Below are positions 26,624 through 34,446 of a stretch of 49,041 bases of DNA, piece after piece. The translations under genes and the position numbers were made by a program. The DNA comes from Shouchella shacheensis. Its GTDB lineage: Bacteria > Bacillota > Bacilli > Bacillales > Bacillaceae_D. The stretch covers positions 26,194 to 75,234 of the forward strand of contig NZ_KQ947397.1 of NCBI RefSeq assembly GCF_001484965.1, read 5' to 3'. The notes under the pieces are model-generated. The model was not told the DNA's origin, searched no databases, and was given only the letters and a program-made list of their open reading frames with translations. Numbering within the stretch: position 1 is the first letter of the stretch; each line of letters opens with the position of its first letter.

Positions 26624-26950
26624 CCTAATAAAAAAGCTGCCTGCTTTTTTTACATAGGGGGATACTTGCTGAAACGTCTTCATAAATTTATCAACAGACG
26701 TGGTCGTGCGCCCAATATCAAATTTGCCTTCTTCGTTAGTGAACGGAACAGCCCATACTTTTCGTTCCTTTGGCCCCGGCGCTTGCTGTCCGTGGTGATG
26801 AAACGGAAGATGTTGATGTGAGAGCGGGCGTCCGTGAAAATGCTGCGGACGTCTGCCAAATAGCGGCTCCCTTGGACGCTGCTGAGGGGGTGGATGAAAT
26901 GGTCTGTGTGACCATGGATCAAAACCATGTCGCGGCGGCTGATGAAACAT
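26621..26950 (-). CDS. YppG-like spore coat protein
   Basis: This 109-residue protein has a His/Pro/Gln-rich N-terminal half (FHPPPQQRP, HFHGRPLSHQHLPFHHHG) and a conserved C-terminal part FTNEEGKFDIGRTTTSVDKF then MKTFQQVSPYVKKAGSFF. That C-terminal pattern is the YppG family of Bacillus spore coat proteins. The histidines may bind metal but this is not shown. AAGGAGG lies before the ATG. It follows the Hsp20 gene by 12 bp on the same strand. Confidence 0.75.
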   Translation of the reverse strand: MFHQPPRHGFDPWSHRPFHPPPQQRPREPLFGRRPQHFHGRPLSHQHLPFHHHGQQAPGPKERKVWAVPFTNEEGKFDIGRTTTSVDKFMKTFQQVSPYVKKAGSFFIR

Positions 26951-26962
26951 GGCAATTCCTCC

Positions 26963-27382
26963 TTACGTAATTGAGATCTTTTTGCGTGTGCCAGCGATTG
27001 TTACTGTAAGCAGTCCATTGGAATATTTGGTCTTGACGTCGCTTTCTTCAAAAACAAAAGGCACAGAGATGCTGCGTTCGCGAATTTGCTGAGAGCTTTC
27101 CTTGGAAATCGCGTGCGTATCTTCATCTAAGGTGGTGATTTCATTTTGGGCATGAACACGGATGACAAGCGTCTGTCGAATAATTTCAAGTTCGATTTGT
27201 TCCTTTTTTGTACCAGCAAGATCGGCCTCAACAATAAAGGCCTCCGGTTCTTCAGAGACGCGAATAGGAATGGGCTGCGGAAACAGTTGATGGGGAAAGC
27301 GTTTAAAGGTCGATTGAAAAAAATGATCAATGGACGACATTAGGTCATGAGTATTCCGCTGACTTGGACGTTCTTCGGACAT
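26963..27382 (-). CDS. Hsp20/alpha-crystallin family protein (CotM-like)
   Basis: This 139-residue protein has a divergent alpha-crystallin domain (about 45-139): IPIRVSEEPEAFIVEADLAG, IRERSISVPFVFEESDVKTK and SNGLLTVTIAGTRKKISI. In B. subtilis a relative, CotM, is an outer-coat protein made under sigma-K and lies near acnA. The neighbouring YppG-like gene suggests a spore-coat role here too. The ATG at 27380-27382 is chosen because GGAGGG lies six bases upstream. Probably cotranscribed with the YppG-like gene. Confidence 0.8.
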   Translation of the reverse strand: MSEERPSQRNTHDLMSSIDHFFQSTFKRFPHQLFPQPIPIRVSEEPEAFIVEADLAGTKKEQIELEIIRQTLVIRVHAQNEITTLDEDTHAISKESSQQIRERSISVPFVFEESDVKTKYSNGLLTVTIAGTRKKISIT

Positions 27383-27463
27383 GTTGATCCCTCCATACAT
27401 GATTGCTTCTATAGCGTATGTTGTGCTTGTAAAAAAGGTGAGCCCTTAAGGAGGAAGAGAAAG

Positions 27464-28402
27464 ATGACAAAAGGCATCATTGATACACATTGCGATGCCC
27501 TTCTCAAGCTATGGGAAGACTCGAAACGTTCCTTTCAAAACGACCCGGCGATTGAAACAAATGCCGATCGGCTGCAAAAGGGAGGAGTAGGACTTCAGCT
27601 ATTTGCGTTGTTTGTTCCGCCAACGATCCCTCAGGAGGAAAAATTTCAGGTGATCATGGAACAGGTCGAGGCTTTTCAACAAAAAGTCGCTCCTGCCAGA
27701 GGGATGAAGCCACTCCGTACGTTCCAAGAGATACCGAAGCTACAACCTGGAGAGACAGGAGCGATTTTGACACTAGAGGGAATGGATGCCCTCGGCACCG
27801 ACAAGAACAAACTAGAGTGGCTTTATCACCACGGCGTTCTTTCGCTCGGATTGACATGGAATGAGGCCAATCTCTGCGCGGATGGCATTGGCGAAGTGCG
27901 AGGAGCCGGTTTGACTTCCTTTGGCACCGAAGTGATTCAAATGAACAACGAACGTGGCATTTTAACAGATCTCTCCCACCTAAGCCTGAAGGGATTTTGG
28001 GAGGCGATCGCCCTTGCCGAAAAGCCGATTGCCAGCCATTCCAACGCCTATGCGCTATGCTCGCATCGTCGCAATCTAAGAAATGACCAGCTGGAGGCGC
28101 TTTTTACACAAAAAGGCTATGTCGGCGTTGTCTTTCATCCTGAATTTCTAACAGGGAAAGAAACGGCGACCATTGCAGACATCGTTCGCCACATTGACTA
28201 TATGTGTCAGCGTGGAGGCGTGCACTTGATTGGCTTTGGATCGGACTTTGACGGTATTCCAGTCCACGTTCAGGGCCTAGAGGACGCTAGTTGTTATGCA
28301 AACTTAGTGGAAGAGTTAGAGAGGCATTTCTCGGCTGAGCAAGTTAAAGGGTTCAGTGGAGAGAATTTTAAGCGAATGGTGCTTGATTCTCATAATTTGT
28401 GA
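27464..28402 (+). CDS. Membrane dipeptidase (peptidase M19)
   Basis: This 312-residue zinc peptidase is of the renal-dipeptidase family. Metal ligands are visible in DTHCDAL (residues 7-13), LTLEGMDALG (bridging Glu), the His of ILTDLSHLS and KPIASHSNAYALCSHRRNL. GFGSDFDG near residue 260 completes the site. It would cleave dipeptides, possibly those with D-amino acids. The ATG at 27464 follows AAGGAGG; the frame is open further upstream but lies in the divergent promoter region. Confidence 0.92.
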   Translation: MTKGIIDTHCDALLKLWEDSKRSFQNDPAIETNADRLQKGGVGLQLFALFVPPTIPQEEKFQVIMEQVEAFQQKVAPARGMKPLRTFQEIPKLQPGETGAILTLEGMDALGTDKNKLEWLYHHGVLSLGLTWNEANLCADGIGEVRGAGLTSFGTEVIQMNNERGILTDLSHLSLKGFWEAIALAEKPIASHSNAYALCSHRRNLRNDQLEALFTQKGYVGVVFHPEFLTGKETATIADIVRHIDYMCQRGGVHLIGFGSDFDGIPVHVQGLEDASCYANLVEELERHFSAEQVKGFSGENFKRMVLDSHNL

Positions 28403-28462
28403 CAATCGTTTCGATGAAGGAAGGAATATGCTAAACTGATGCCAGATAGAGGAGGCATCAAA

Positions 28463-29182
28463 ATGAAATTGTTTACGCAAGGAACCATTGCCGCTCTGCT
28501 CGTAGTGTCGCTGCTAGGAGCGTGCTCCAATAATGGAGAAGAGGAAGAATCTGCACCTGAGCCGATGTTTTCCTCCACAGACCCGGAAGACTGGCCAGAC
28601 GTGGTTGCGACAGTTAACGGAACGGATATTACTAAAGAAAGTTTCCAGCAAGAAGTGGAACAAAACCGTACCGATTACGAGAGCGCGGCTTCAGAGGAGA
28701 CGGACCCAGAGCGCAATGAGCAACTGGACCAGCTACATATGGAGCAGGCGTTAAATCGACAAATCGATGCTATGCTTTTAAACGAGGCCGCGCTTGAGGA
28801 AGGCTATACGGTGAGTGAAGAAGAACTTCGCGAGGCGCTGGATGAAATCAAAGAAACCCAGGGGATTGAATCCGATGAAGAGTATGAGCACTTGTTATAC
28901 ATTCAGGGCTATACGAAAGAAAACTATGAAGAAGAAGTAGAGAACCAACTCTTAAATTTTAAATATATTGATGGAACGTTTGGGGAACCAGAGATTACCG
29001 AGGAGGACGTAAGGGCCTATTACGAAGAAGCGGCAAGTGGAGAGGACGATATGCCAGCGTATGAAGAAGTGAAAGATCAGCTACAGCGAAACCTAGAGTC
29101 TGAACAACGCTTTCATCACGCGAACGAACTTTTGGAGACCCTCCGTGAAGAGGCGGAGCTTGACGTATCTATCTATCAGTGA
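28463..29182 (+). CDS. SurA N-terminal-domain lipoprotein (PrsA-like, no PPIase domain)
   Basis: This 239-residue lipoprotein has a signal with lipobox LLGAC (Cys22) and an acidic linker. VVATVNGTDITKESFQQEVE then opens a SurA_N-type chaperone domain with paired helices up to about residue 220. No parvulin domain follows, so unlike PrsA it is not an isomerase. It may help to fold secreted proteins. GGAGGCATCAAA precedes the ATG. Alone, with its own terminator. Confidence 0.82.
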   Translation: MKLFTQGTIAALLVVSLLGACSNNGEEEESAPEPMFSSTDPEDWPDVVATVNGTDITKESFQQEVEQNRTDYESAASEETDPERNEQLDQLHMEQALNRQIDAMLLNEAALEEGYTVSEEELREALDEIKETQGIESDEEYEHLLYIQGYTKENYEEEVENQLLNFKYIDGTFGEPEITEEDVRAYYEEAASGEDDMPAYEEVKDQLQRNLESEQRFHHANELLETLREEAELDVSIYQ

Positions 29183-29184
29183 GG

Positions 29185-29210
29185 AGAAGGGGGGGCTCCT
29201 TCTTTTTTTG
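29185..29210 (+). terminator. Terminator after the SurA_N lipoprotein gene
   Basis: AGAAGG (29185-29190) pairs with CCTTCT (29198-29203) around GGGGGCT and is followed by seven T in total. Confidence 0.85.
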
Positions 29211-29212
29211 TT

Positions 29213-29336
29213 TAGCTCTGGCGCCCACTCGCTCGAGGTTTCTTCACGCCGCCAGATCAAGCCAAAACCGGGCTAGATACAGCCGTCGTTCCAGACCTTG
29301 TCGCTCGTGACAGGGAACCTCTGCCTTTCGGTATTG
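29213..29336 (+). repeat. Dispersed repeat family B, copy B1
   Basis: Blocks GGCGCCCACTCGCTCGAGGT, TTCTTCACGCCGCCAG, CAGCCGTCG(T)TCCAGA and TTGTCGCTCGTG..CAGGG occur in the same order in the complement of 38326-38450. It is about 124 bp long and immediately followed by an A copy. Confidence 0.8.
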
Positions 29337-29463
29337 TTTTGCTACGGTGGGGAGAAGCTTCGGAATTTTTCAGTCCTGATACCGAAATCCAAGGTCGGGG
29401 TTTCTTATATCAGGTCTTCTAACACTCTCGCTTTTGGGCAACCCGTTTGCGCTTTTTGGTTTT
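29337..29463 (+). repeat. Dispersed repeat family A, copy A6
   Basis: GCTACGGTGGGGAGAAGCTT, ATTTTTCAGTCCTG, GAAATCCAAGG, AGGTCTTCTAACACTCTCGC, TTTTGGGCAACCCGTTTGCG and CTTTTTGGTTTTT are the ordered family blocks. It abuts B1, making a composite. Confidence 0.8.
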
Positions 29464-29539
29464 TCAACAGTGATCCTTAAGAAGAAGTGGATTGGAGCCG
29501 ATAGTAAAAAGAGCAAGCAATGAAATAGGAGGGGTTGAC

Positions 29540-30445
29540 GTGAATATTCATTCGTGGGGCACCACACAAGAGCTGGATCTGGAGCTCGTATTATTTTACC
29601 TAGACGATTCACTATATGCGTTGAATGTGTTAAAAGTACGTGAGGTCATTCGGCCCATTCCGGTGACATCATCGCCCAATCGCCACACGATCGTAGAGGG
29701 GGTTGTACGGGTTCGAGATGAAGTGATGCCGCTTTTAAATATGTTTGAGCTTCTGGAGGTTGGCGGAGGGAGCCATGATGGCGACCAGTTCTTCATCATT
29801 GTGGAAATGGGAAATCAGCGGCTGGCTTTACGCGTAGGAAGGGTTTCAACGATTCATCGCTTAGCCTCAAGCGATCTGCAAGTTCCTGATTCAATAACGA
29901 GCGGAAAAGAACAATTTGTGTCAGGGGTTGTTCATTTAGAAGAAGCGAATCAAATGGTTTTTACGCTTGACTTAGAAAAGGTGGTCCATTTGGTAAGACC
30001 ACAGGCGGCCCAAGCAACATACCGAGCGGAAGAGCTAGTGAAGCGTGGGCAGGAAACCATCCTCTTGGTGGAAGACTCAAAGACCCTTCGCACGCTGCTT
30101 ATCCAGTCGCTTTTTGATGCAGGTTATGATGATGTTACATATTTTGACAACGGGGAAGACGCCTGGAAGTATATGCAAGACCCTTCAAGAGTCGTGTCAT
30201 TTACGGCGCTAGTTACAGACATTGAAATGCCGAAAATGAATGGGCATATGCTAACGAAGCATGTGCGCGAGCTGCCGGGCTATCTAGATTTTCCAATCAT
30301 CACTTTTTCTTCGCTCTCCGCCAATGTTACACAGGAGAAAGGGAAACGACTTGGGGTGACGGCACATATATCCAAGCCTGATGTAGCCGCGCTTGTGCAC
30401 GCATTGGACGAATGCCTGCAAAAGGAAACTGCCGAGGACGTGTAA
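29540..30445 (+). CDS. cheV: CheV chemotaxis coupling protein
   Basis: This 301-residue protein has an N-terminal CheW-like domain (about 8-160, with VLKVREVIRP and VVRVRDEVMPLLNMFELL) and a C-terminal receiver domain (about 180-300). The phosphorylation site is the Asp of LVTDIEMPKMNG (about 227), and ILLVEDSKTL and the Lys of HISKPD complete the acidic pocket. It couples chemoreceptors to CheA and tunes adaptation. GTG start 29540 follows AGGAGGGG; a longer frame from 29492 has no ribosome binding site. Length matches B. subtilis CheV (303). Confidence 0.93.
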   Translation: MNIHSWGTTQELDLELVLFYLDDSLYALNVLKVREVIRPIPVTSSPNRHTIVEGVVRVRDEVMPLLNMFELLEVGGGSHDGDQFFIIVEMGNQRLALRVGRVSTIHRLASSDLQVPDSITSGKEQFVSGVVHLEEANQMVFTLDLEKVVHLVRPQAAQATYRAEELVKRGQETILLVEDSKTLRTLLIQSLFDAGYDDVTYFDNGEDAWKYMQDPSRVVSFTALVTDIEMPKMNGHMLTKHVRELPGYLDFPIITFSSLSANVTQEKGKRLGVTAHISKPDVAALVHALDECLQKETAEDV

Positions 30446-30465
30446 GGTTTATCGGCAGTTTTCAT
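30426..30465 (+). terminator. cheV terminator
   Basis: AAACTGCCGA (30426-30435, inside the cheV 3' end) pairs with TCGGCAGTTT (30452-30461) and is followed by TCATTTC. Confidence 0.75.
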
Positions 30466-30568
30466 TTCTTCCTTTTGAATTCTCGAGGATTTTCGTTTGT
30501 TCAGCACTGAGTAGGCCGAGTTTTTGAAGCCAATAGGCATACTGCAAAGTCTTCTTAGTGACGCCCAT
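30449..30568 (-). CDS. Small hypothetical protein, strong ribosome binding site
   Basis: The 39-residue frame reads MGVTKKTLQYAYWLQKLGLL then SAEQTKILENSKGRNENCR. AAGGGGGTGA, nearly identical to the ideal Shine-Dalgarno, lies seven bases before the ATG. The aromatic helix pattern YAYWLQKLGLL is not random-looking. It is convergent with cheV and its stop codon is in the cheV terminator. I cannot name a family. Confidence 0.5.
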   Translation of the reverse strand: MGVTKKTLQYAYWLQKLGLLSAEQTKILENSKGRNENCR

Positions 30569-30639
30569 CCTTTCACCCCCTTTTTGTTATGCTGCCATTT
30601 TATTCACTTAATCTAAAAAAGTTTCCTCAAGGAAAGAAA

Positions 30640-30666
30640 GCGGGCGCCTGTACTGGCGCTTTTTTT
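30640..30666 (+). terminator. Terminator-like hairpin upstream of yneR
   Basis: GCGCC (30644-30648) pairs with GGCGC (30655-30659) around TGTACT and is followed by seven T. It lies 36 bp before the yneR start with no plus-strand gene just upstream, so it either backs up the cheV terminator or acts as an attenuator. Confidence 0.6.
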
Positions 30667-30701
30667 CTTGTTATGATAAAGCGCAAAGGGGGCACTTGCA
30701 A

Positions 30702-30998
30702 ATGGAGATAGAAGTAACAAAACCAGCACTTCGCTGGTTTAAGGAAGAATTTGGCGAGGAAGACGAAAAAGTCTCGATTCGTTTCTTTGGACGCTATGGT
30801 GGTTGCGGCTCCTTGCAAAGTGGTTTTTCGATAGGGATGGAGATGCAAGAGCCAGAAAAACCAGTGGCGGTTAAAGAGATGGATGGTTTTATGTTCTTCA
30901 TTGAAAAACAGGATTTGTGGTATTTTAATAATCATAGCGTGAAAATCAAATACAGCCGCACCAATGATGAAATTGAGTTTGATTATAAGAATGCGTGA
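30702..30998 (+). CDS. yneR: YneR-like HesB-fold protein
   Basis: This 98-residue protein of the HesB/YadR/YfhF family contains MEIEVTKPALRWFKEEFGEE, VSIRFFGRYGGCGSLQSGFS and FFIEKQDLWYFNNHSVKI, matching B. subtilis YneR. It has the IscA-like fold but not the three ligand cysteines, so its role in Fe-S metabolism is unproven. The ATG at 30702 is chosen because GGGGG lies 9 bases upstream; a TTG six bases earlier is too close. uvsE follows closely. Confidence 0.85.
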   Translation: MEIEVTKPALRWFKEEFGEEDEKVSIRFFGRYGGCGSLQSGFSIGMEMQEPEKPVAVKEMDGFMFFIEKQDLWYFNNHSVKIKYSRTNDEIEFDYKNA

Positions 30999-31019
30999 GC
31001 TTTGTCAAAAGGAGTGCCT

Positions 31020-31919
31020 ATGAGACTCGGATATCCGTGCCAAAATTTATCTTTGCCCAGCAAGCTTCGGACCTGCCGCCTGCAGACAATGCGACAGGAG
31101 GGCATGGAGAAGATTAAAGAATTAACGTTGCATAATTTAGAACAGTTATCGGCGATGTTGGACTGGAATATCGCCCACGATATCACCTTTTTTCGCGTCT
31201 CAAGTGACATTATTCCTTTTGCGACCCATCCAGAGATGACGTGGCACTGGCAGAAGGATGACGATGTGAAAAACCTCACTGCTTTGATTCGCGAGAAAGG
31301 CGAAGAAAATCAAATGCGATTATCGGCTCATCCCGGGCAGTATTCCGTACTGAATTCGCCAAAGTCGCAGGTAGTGAACAATGCAATTCTCGACCTAAGC
31401 TATCACTCTGACCTGCTTGAGATGGTTGGAGGAAAAGACATCATTGTTCACACAGGGGGGATGTACGGAGATAAAGAAAAAGCAAAGAAGCAGTTCGCTT
31501 CTGCGTTCGCGGAGCTACCGAAGCAGGTAAGACAGAGGTTACGTCTTGAGAATGACGACAAGGTGTTTCAAACGAAAGATGTTCTTGATATTCACGATGC
31601 ATGTGGGGTGGTCCTCTGTTTTGACATTCATCATGAGCGGTGTTTTCAGACAGGAGAAGGGGAGCTATCCTCTCTATTTCAGGATGTGTATCGTACATGG
31701 CCAAAATCAGAAATTCCTAAGGTTCACATAAGTAGTGGCAAGGCTTCTGAGAAGGACCGAAGTCACGCAGACTACATACGGATGGAAGATTTTGAATTGC
31801 TCCTGAGGGTGTTAGATGGTCGAGGGGTCGATGTGATGCTTGAAGCAAAAGCAAAGGAAAAAGCGCTCCTTGAATTAAGAGCGCAGCTGAAAAAGGAGAG
31901 TGGCGAAAATGCCGATTGA
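31020..31919 (+). CDS. uvsE: UV damage endonuclease UvsE (UVDE)
   Basis: This 299-residue repair enzyme is a TIM-barrel endonuclease that nicks 5' of UV photoproducts. Signatures are the start MRLGYPCQNL, FFRVSSDIIPFATHP, MRLSAHPGQYSVLNSP, IIVHTGGMYGDKEKA, RLRLENDD, VLCFDIHHERC and VMLEAKAKEKALL. The His, Asp and Glu metal ligands are in these strings. AAGGAG lies before the ATG. It overlaps msrA by 11 bases, so the two are translationally coupled and form a damage-repair pair. Slightly shorter than B. subtilis UvsE (320). Confidence 0.95.
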   Translation: MRLGYPCQNLSLPSKLRTCRLQTMRQEGMEKIKELTLHNLEQLSAMLDWNIAHDITFFRVSSDIIPFATHPEMTWHWQKDDDVKNLTALIREKGEENQMRLSAHPGQYSVLNSPKSQVVNNAILDLSYHSDLLEMVGGKDIIVHTGGMYGDKEKAKKQFASAFAELPKQVRQRLRLENDDKVFQTKDVLDIHDACGVVLCFDIHHERCFQTGEGELSSLFQDVYRTWPKSEIPKVHISSGKASEKDRSHADYIRMEDFELLLRVLDGRGVDVMLEAKAKEKALLELRAQLKKESGENAD

Positions 31920-32430
31920 GATAGCGACATTTGCGGGTGGTTGTTTTTGGTGTATGGTGAAACCCTTTGATGAGTTGCCGGGCATTCATCAGATCCGCTC
32001 TGGCTATTCGGGCGGATACACTGAGAATCCGTCCTATAAGCAAGTAAAAACAGGAGAGACAGGCCACTATGAGGTGGTACAAATTAGCTTTGACCCTGAC
32101 ATTTTCCCTTATGAACAGCTACTTGAACTATACTGGCCACAAATTGACCCGACGGACGATGGCGGACAGTTTCAAGATCGTGGCTCTCAATATCGAACGG
32201 CGATTTTCTACCATACAAAGCAGCAAAAAGAAAAGGCAGAAGCTTCCCGTCAAGCGATTGAGGAGAGCCGACGCTTTAAGAAGCCGATCGTTACCGCGAT
32301 AAAAGAAGCAAGCGCCTTTTATGAAGCTGAGGAAGAGCACCAAGATTTTTACAAGAAGCAACCTGAGGAATACAAGCAGGACCGTGTGCAAAGTGGTAGA
32401 GATGCTTTTATTGATAAAAACTGGAAATGA
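31909..32430 (+). CDS. msrA: Peptide methionine sulfoxide reductase MsrA
   Basis: This 173-residue enzyme repairs methionine-S-sulfoxide in proteins. The catalytic Cys12 lies in GGCFWC near the start, and GYSGGYTENPSYKQVKTGETGHYEVV and DPTDDGGQFQDRGSQYR are family blocks. The recycling cysteines of longer MsrAs are not evident. ATG 31909 is preferred: AAGGAGA lies 10 bases upstream, while the GTG at 31900 touches that sequence. It overlaps the end of uvsE. Confidence 0.95.
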   Translation: MPIEIATFAGGCFWCMVKPFDELPGIHQIRSGYSGGYTENPSYKQVKTGETGHYEVVQISFDPDIFPYEQLLELYWPQIDPTDDGGQFQDRGSQYRTAIFYHTKQQKEKAEASRQAIEESRRFKKPIVTAIKEASAFYEAEEEHQDFYKKQPEEYKQDRVQSGRDAFIDKNWK

Positions 32431-32577
32431 CGAAAGGGCATTTGGATTGTGAGCAAGGTAAACCATTGACATGAAGGGATAGAACTCTCATCAAATAACG
32501 TTGAAGAACGTTCGCCGGTTTCGTCACCGCTCCTGCTCATATTTGCTATAATAAAGAAAAAGATAGGTGGTGGGAAA

Positions 32578-33750
32578 TTGAAAAAGTTTTTCTACCGACT
32601 CTCATTACTAAGTGCCTCTCTTTTCTTAGCGTTTGTCACCATCATGTTAATATCAATGATCGCGGTAAGAGGCTGGAGCTACACGGAGGCGGGCAAAGTT
32701 CCCCCAAAAACCGCCGTTCTTTTGCACGCGGTTCATAACAATCTTGTACCCGGAGAGCTCAAAGCACCGAGCATCTTCGCTAACAAAGGGTCCTCAAATT
32801 TCACCCGAACCGACCAGATGATCCCGGTCTCAGATGGAGGGGAAATTCCGATACGCCTCTACCAACCAAAAGCAGAGGGCCCTCATCCAGTGGTGATGTA
32901 TTATCACGGGGGAGCCTTTATGGAGGGCTTTGGGAGTATTGAGACCCACGATAACATCATCCGTGCTCTTGCGGCGCGGACAGATGCAATTGTCGTCGCT
33001 CCGAGCTATCGACTTGCTCCGGACAATCCCTTCCCAACAGCTACACAGGACAGCTATGATGCTCTGAAATGGGTACACGAGCATGCTAAGGTGCTTGGTG
33101 CGGATCCAAACCGTTTGGCCGTTGCCGGTGACAGTGCAGGTGGGAACCTAGCTACCGTAGTAGCGATGATGGCAAGGGATTTCAACGGCCCAAACATTGT
33201 CGCGGAAGCGCTCCTTTATCCACTGACAACGTTTGAAGATCAGACTTTTGTCTCTCGAGATATGTACTCAAGTGGCTACTATTTGCTATCTAGAGGGGTG
33301 ATGGAGCGCGCCCGTGAAGCGTACACTCCACAGGAGGAGATGTGGCATTCCCCTTATACCTCTCCTCTTGCTGCGGCTGATTTAAGCAACATGCCACCAA
33401 CGCTCCTTATAACGGCTCAGTTTGATCCTTTGCGAGACGAAGGAGAAGCGTACGGTGTTAAATTAGCGGAGTCTGGCGTCCCGGTTCAAGCGATACGCTA
33501 CGATGGTGTGATGCATGGGTTTGTTTCTTTTTATGAAGTCATGGATCGAGGCGGGCACGGCCTGGCTGTTACGTCGGAGTATTTGAGGCAAGCCTTTAAC
33601 GGTGAATTGGATGAGAGCGGAGGACACGAGCAGCTCGTTTATAACCATGATGACTTTCAAAATTCTTGGCAAGAAGAGTTGGAAGCCTATGCGATTGGCG
33701 CATTTTTAATCGGTAAACAGATACAGAACTATATTATGGACGAACAATAA
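32578..33750 (+). CDS. Membrane-anchored HSL-type esterase/lipase
   Basis: This 390-residue alpha/beta hydrolase starts with TTG and an N-terminal transmembrane helix (about residues 9-31), so the catalytic domain is probably outside the membrane. The HSL oxyanion motif YYHGGAFMEGF (near 107-117), the nucleophile GDSAGGNLA (Ser near 184), the acid in FDPLRDEGEAY and the His in DGVMHGFVSFY give the full triad. Substrate unknown. GGTGGTGGG lies before the start. A TATAAT sits at the -10 position upstream. Confidence 0.88.
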   Translation: MKKFFYRLSLLSASLFLAFVTIMLISMIAVRGWSYTEAGKVPPKTAVLLHAVHNNLVPGELKAPSIFANKGSSNFTRTDQMIPVSDGGEIPIRLYQPKAEGPHPVVMYYHGGAFMEGFGSIETHDNIIRALAARTDAIVVAPSYRLAPDNPFPTATQDSYDALKWVHEHAKVLGADPNRLAVAGDSAGGNLATVVAMMARDFNGPNIVAEALLYPLTTFEDQTFVSRDMYSSGYYLLSRGVMERAREAYTPQEEMWHSPYTSPLAAADLSNMPPTLLITAQFDPLRDEGEAYGVKLAESGVPVQAIRYDGVMHGFVSFYEVMDRGGHGLAVTSEYLRQAFNGELDESGGHEQLVYNHDDFQNSWQEELEAYAIGAFLIGKQIQNYIMDEQ

Positions 33751-33760
33751 GTCACGTATA

Positions 33761-33792
33761 AAACCGGCTAGATATGCGCTAGCCGGTTTTTG
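33761..33792 (+). terminator. Terminator after the esterase gene
   Basis: AAACCGGCTAG pairs with CTAGCCGGTTT around ATATGCG, with further T after it. Confidence 0.9.
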
Positions 33793-33941
33793 GGGTGCTT
33801 TAGCTATGGGATCCGAAATTCCATCGCTCTACCTACATTCCAAAACAGAAAACTCGAAGTGTGGAAATGCGAGCACGAATTAAGGAATACAAAACACGAG
33901 AAGCATGATCGCACATCCCGCTTTTTTCATTGAGTTGTCGC

Positions 33942-34187
33942 TTAGTTTCGTTTGGCATAGGCGACAAACATTTCTTCAAGCTCATTTAACCCGCAGGCTC
34001 CGCATTGGACGCGCATGCTTGGACCCCCGTAGTTCATATGAAACACATCAAGGGAGGCCTCTTCCAGCGTTTGGGTAACTGTCCCGGTTTGGGGGTCTAG
34101 TTTCACAGGCTCGGCCCGCTGCTCGATCTTGTGAAAACGAGTGCGGTTGGTTTTACAGCGCGGGCATAAATAAGGGTTCGACATCAT
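33942..34187 (-). CDS. Small zinc-ribbon protein
   Basis: This 81-residue protein has an N-terminal CPRCKTNRTRF and a C-terminal QCGACGLNELEEMF, two CxxC knuckles that form a four-Cys zinc ribbon. The middle has KLDPQTGTVTQTLEEASLDV. Likely a zinc-binding adaptor of unknown role. The first of two adjacent ATGs (34185-34187) lies seven bases after GGAGGT. It stands alone and is divergent from the qox operon. Confidence 0.7.
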   Translation of the reverse strand: MMSNPYLCPRCKTNRTRFHKIEQRAEPVKLDPQTGTVTQTLEEASLDVFHMNYGGPSMRVQCGACGLNELEEMFVAYAKRN

Positions 34188-34202
34188 TTTATCCACCTCC
34201 AC

Positions 34203-34446
34203 CTTTTGGTGTTTAGTATGTCCGAGACGTGGGCAAGAATGTATAGGTTTGCAGGCGGAAAAACTGACAAACTTGTGGCTACTTCGTAACTTTTTTTTGT
34301 CGAATTTATGTTATTTCACGCAAAACGAATAAAAGGCAGCGCATTTTTACATAGGTTCTGTTAGGATAGTCTCTGAAGTGAGGTAAGCTCAGACACTCTT
34401 AAACTTCCTTTTCATCATCGAATTATGTCAAAGAAAGGTGATTCTT
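34203..34446 (+). promoter_or_regulatory. qoxABCD upstream region
   Basis: The 244-bp region holds a Spo0A-type 7-mer TGTCGAA at 34298-34304 and A/T-rich DNA that must contain the operon promoter. No convincing -35/-10 pair was found. AGAAAGGTGAT just before the start is a strong Shine-Dalgarno. Confidence 0.4.
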
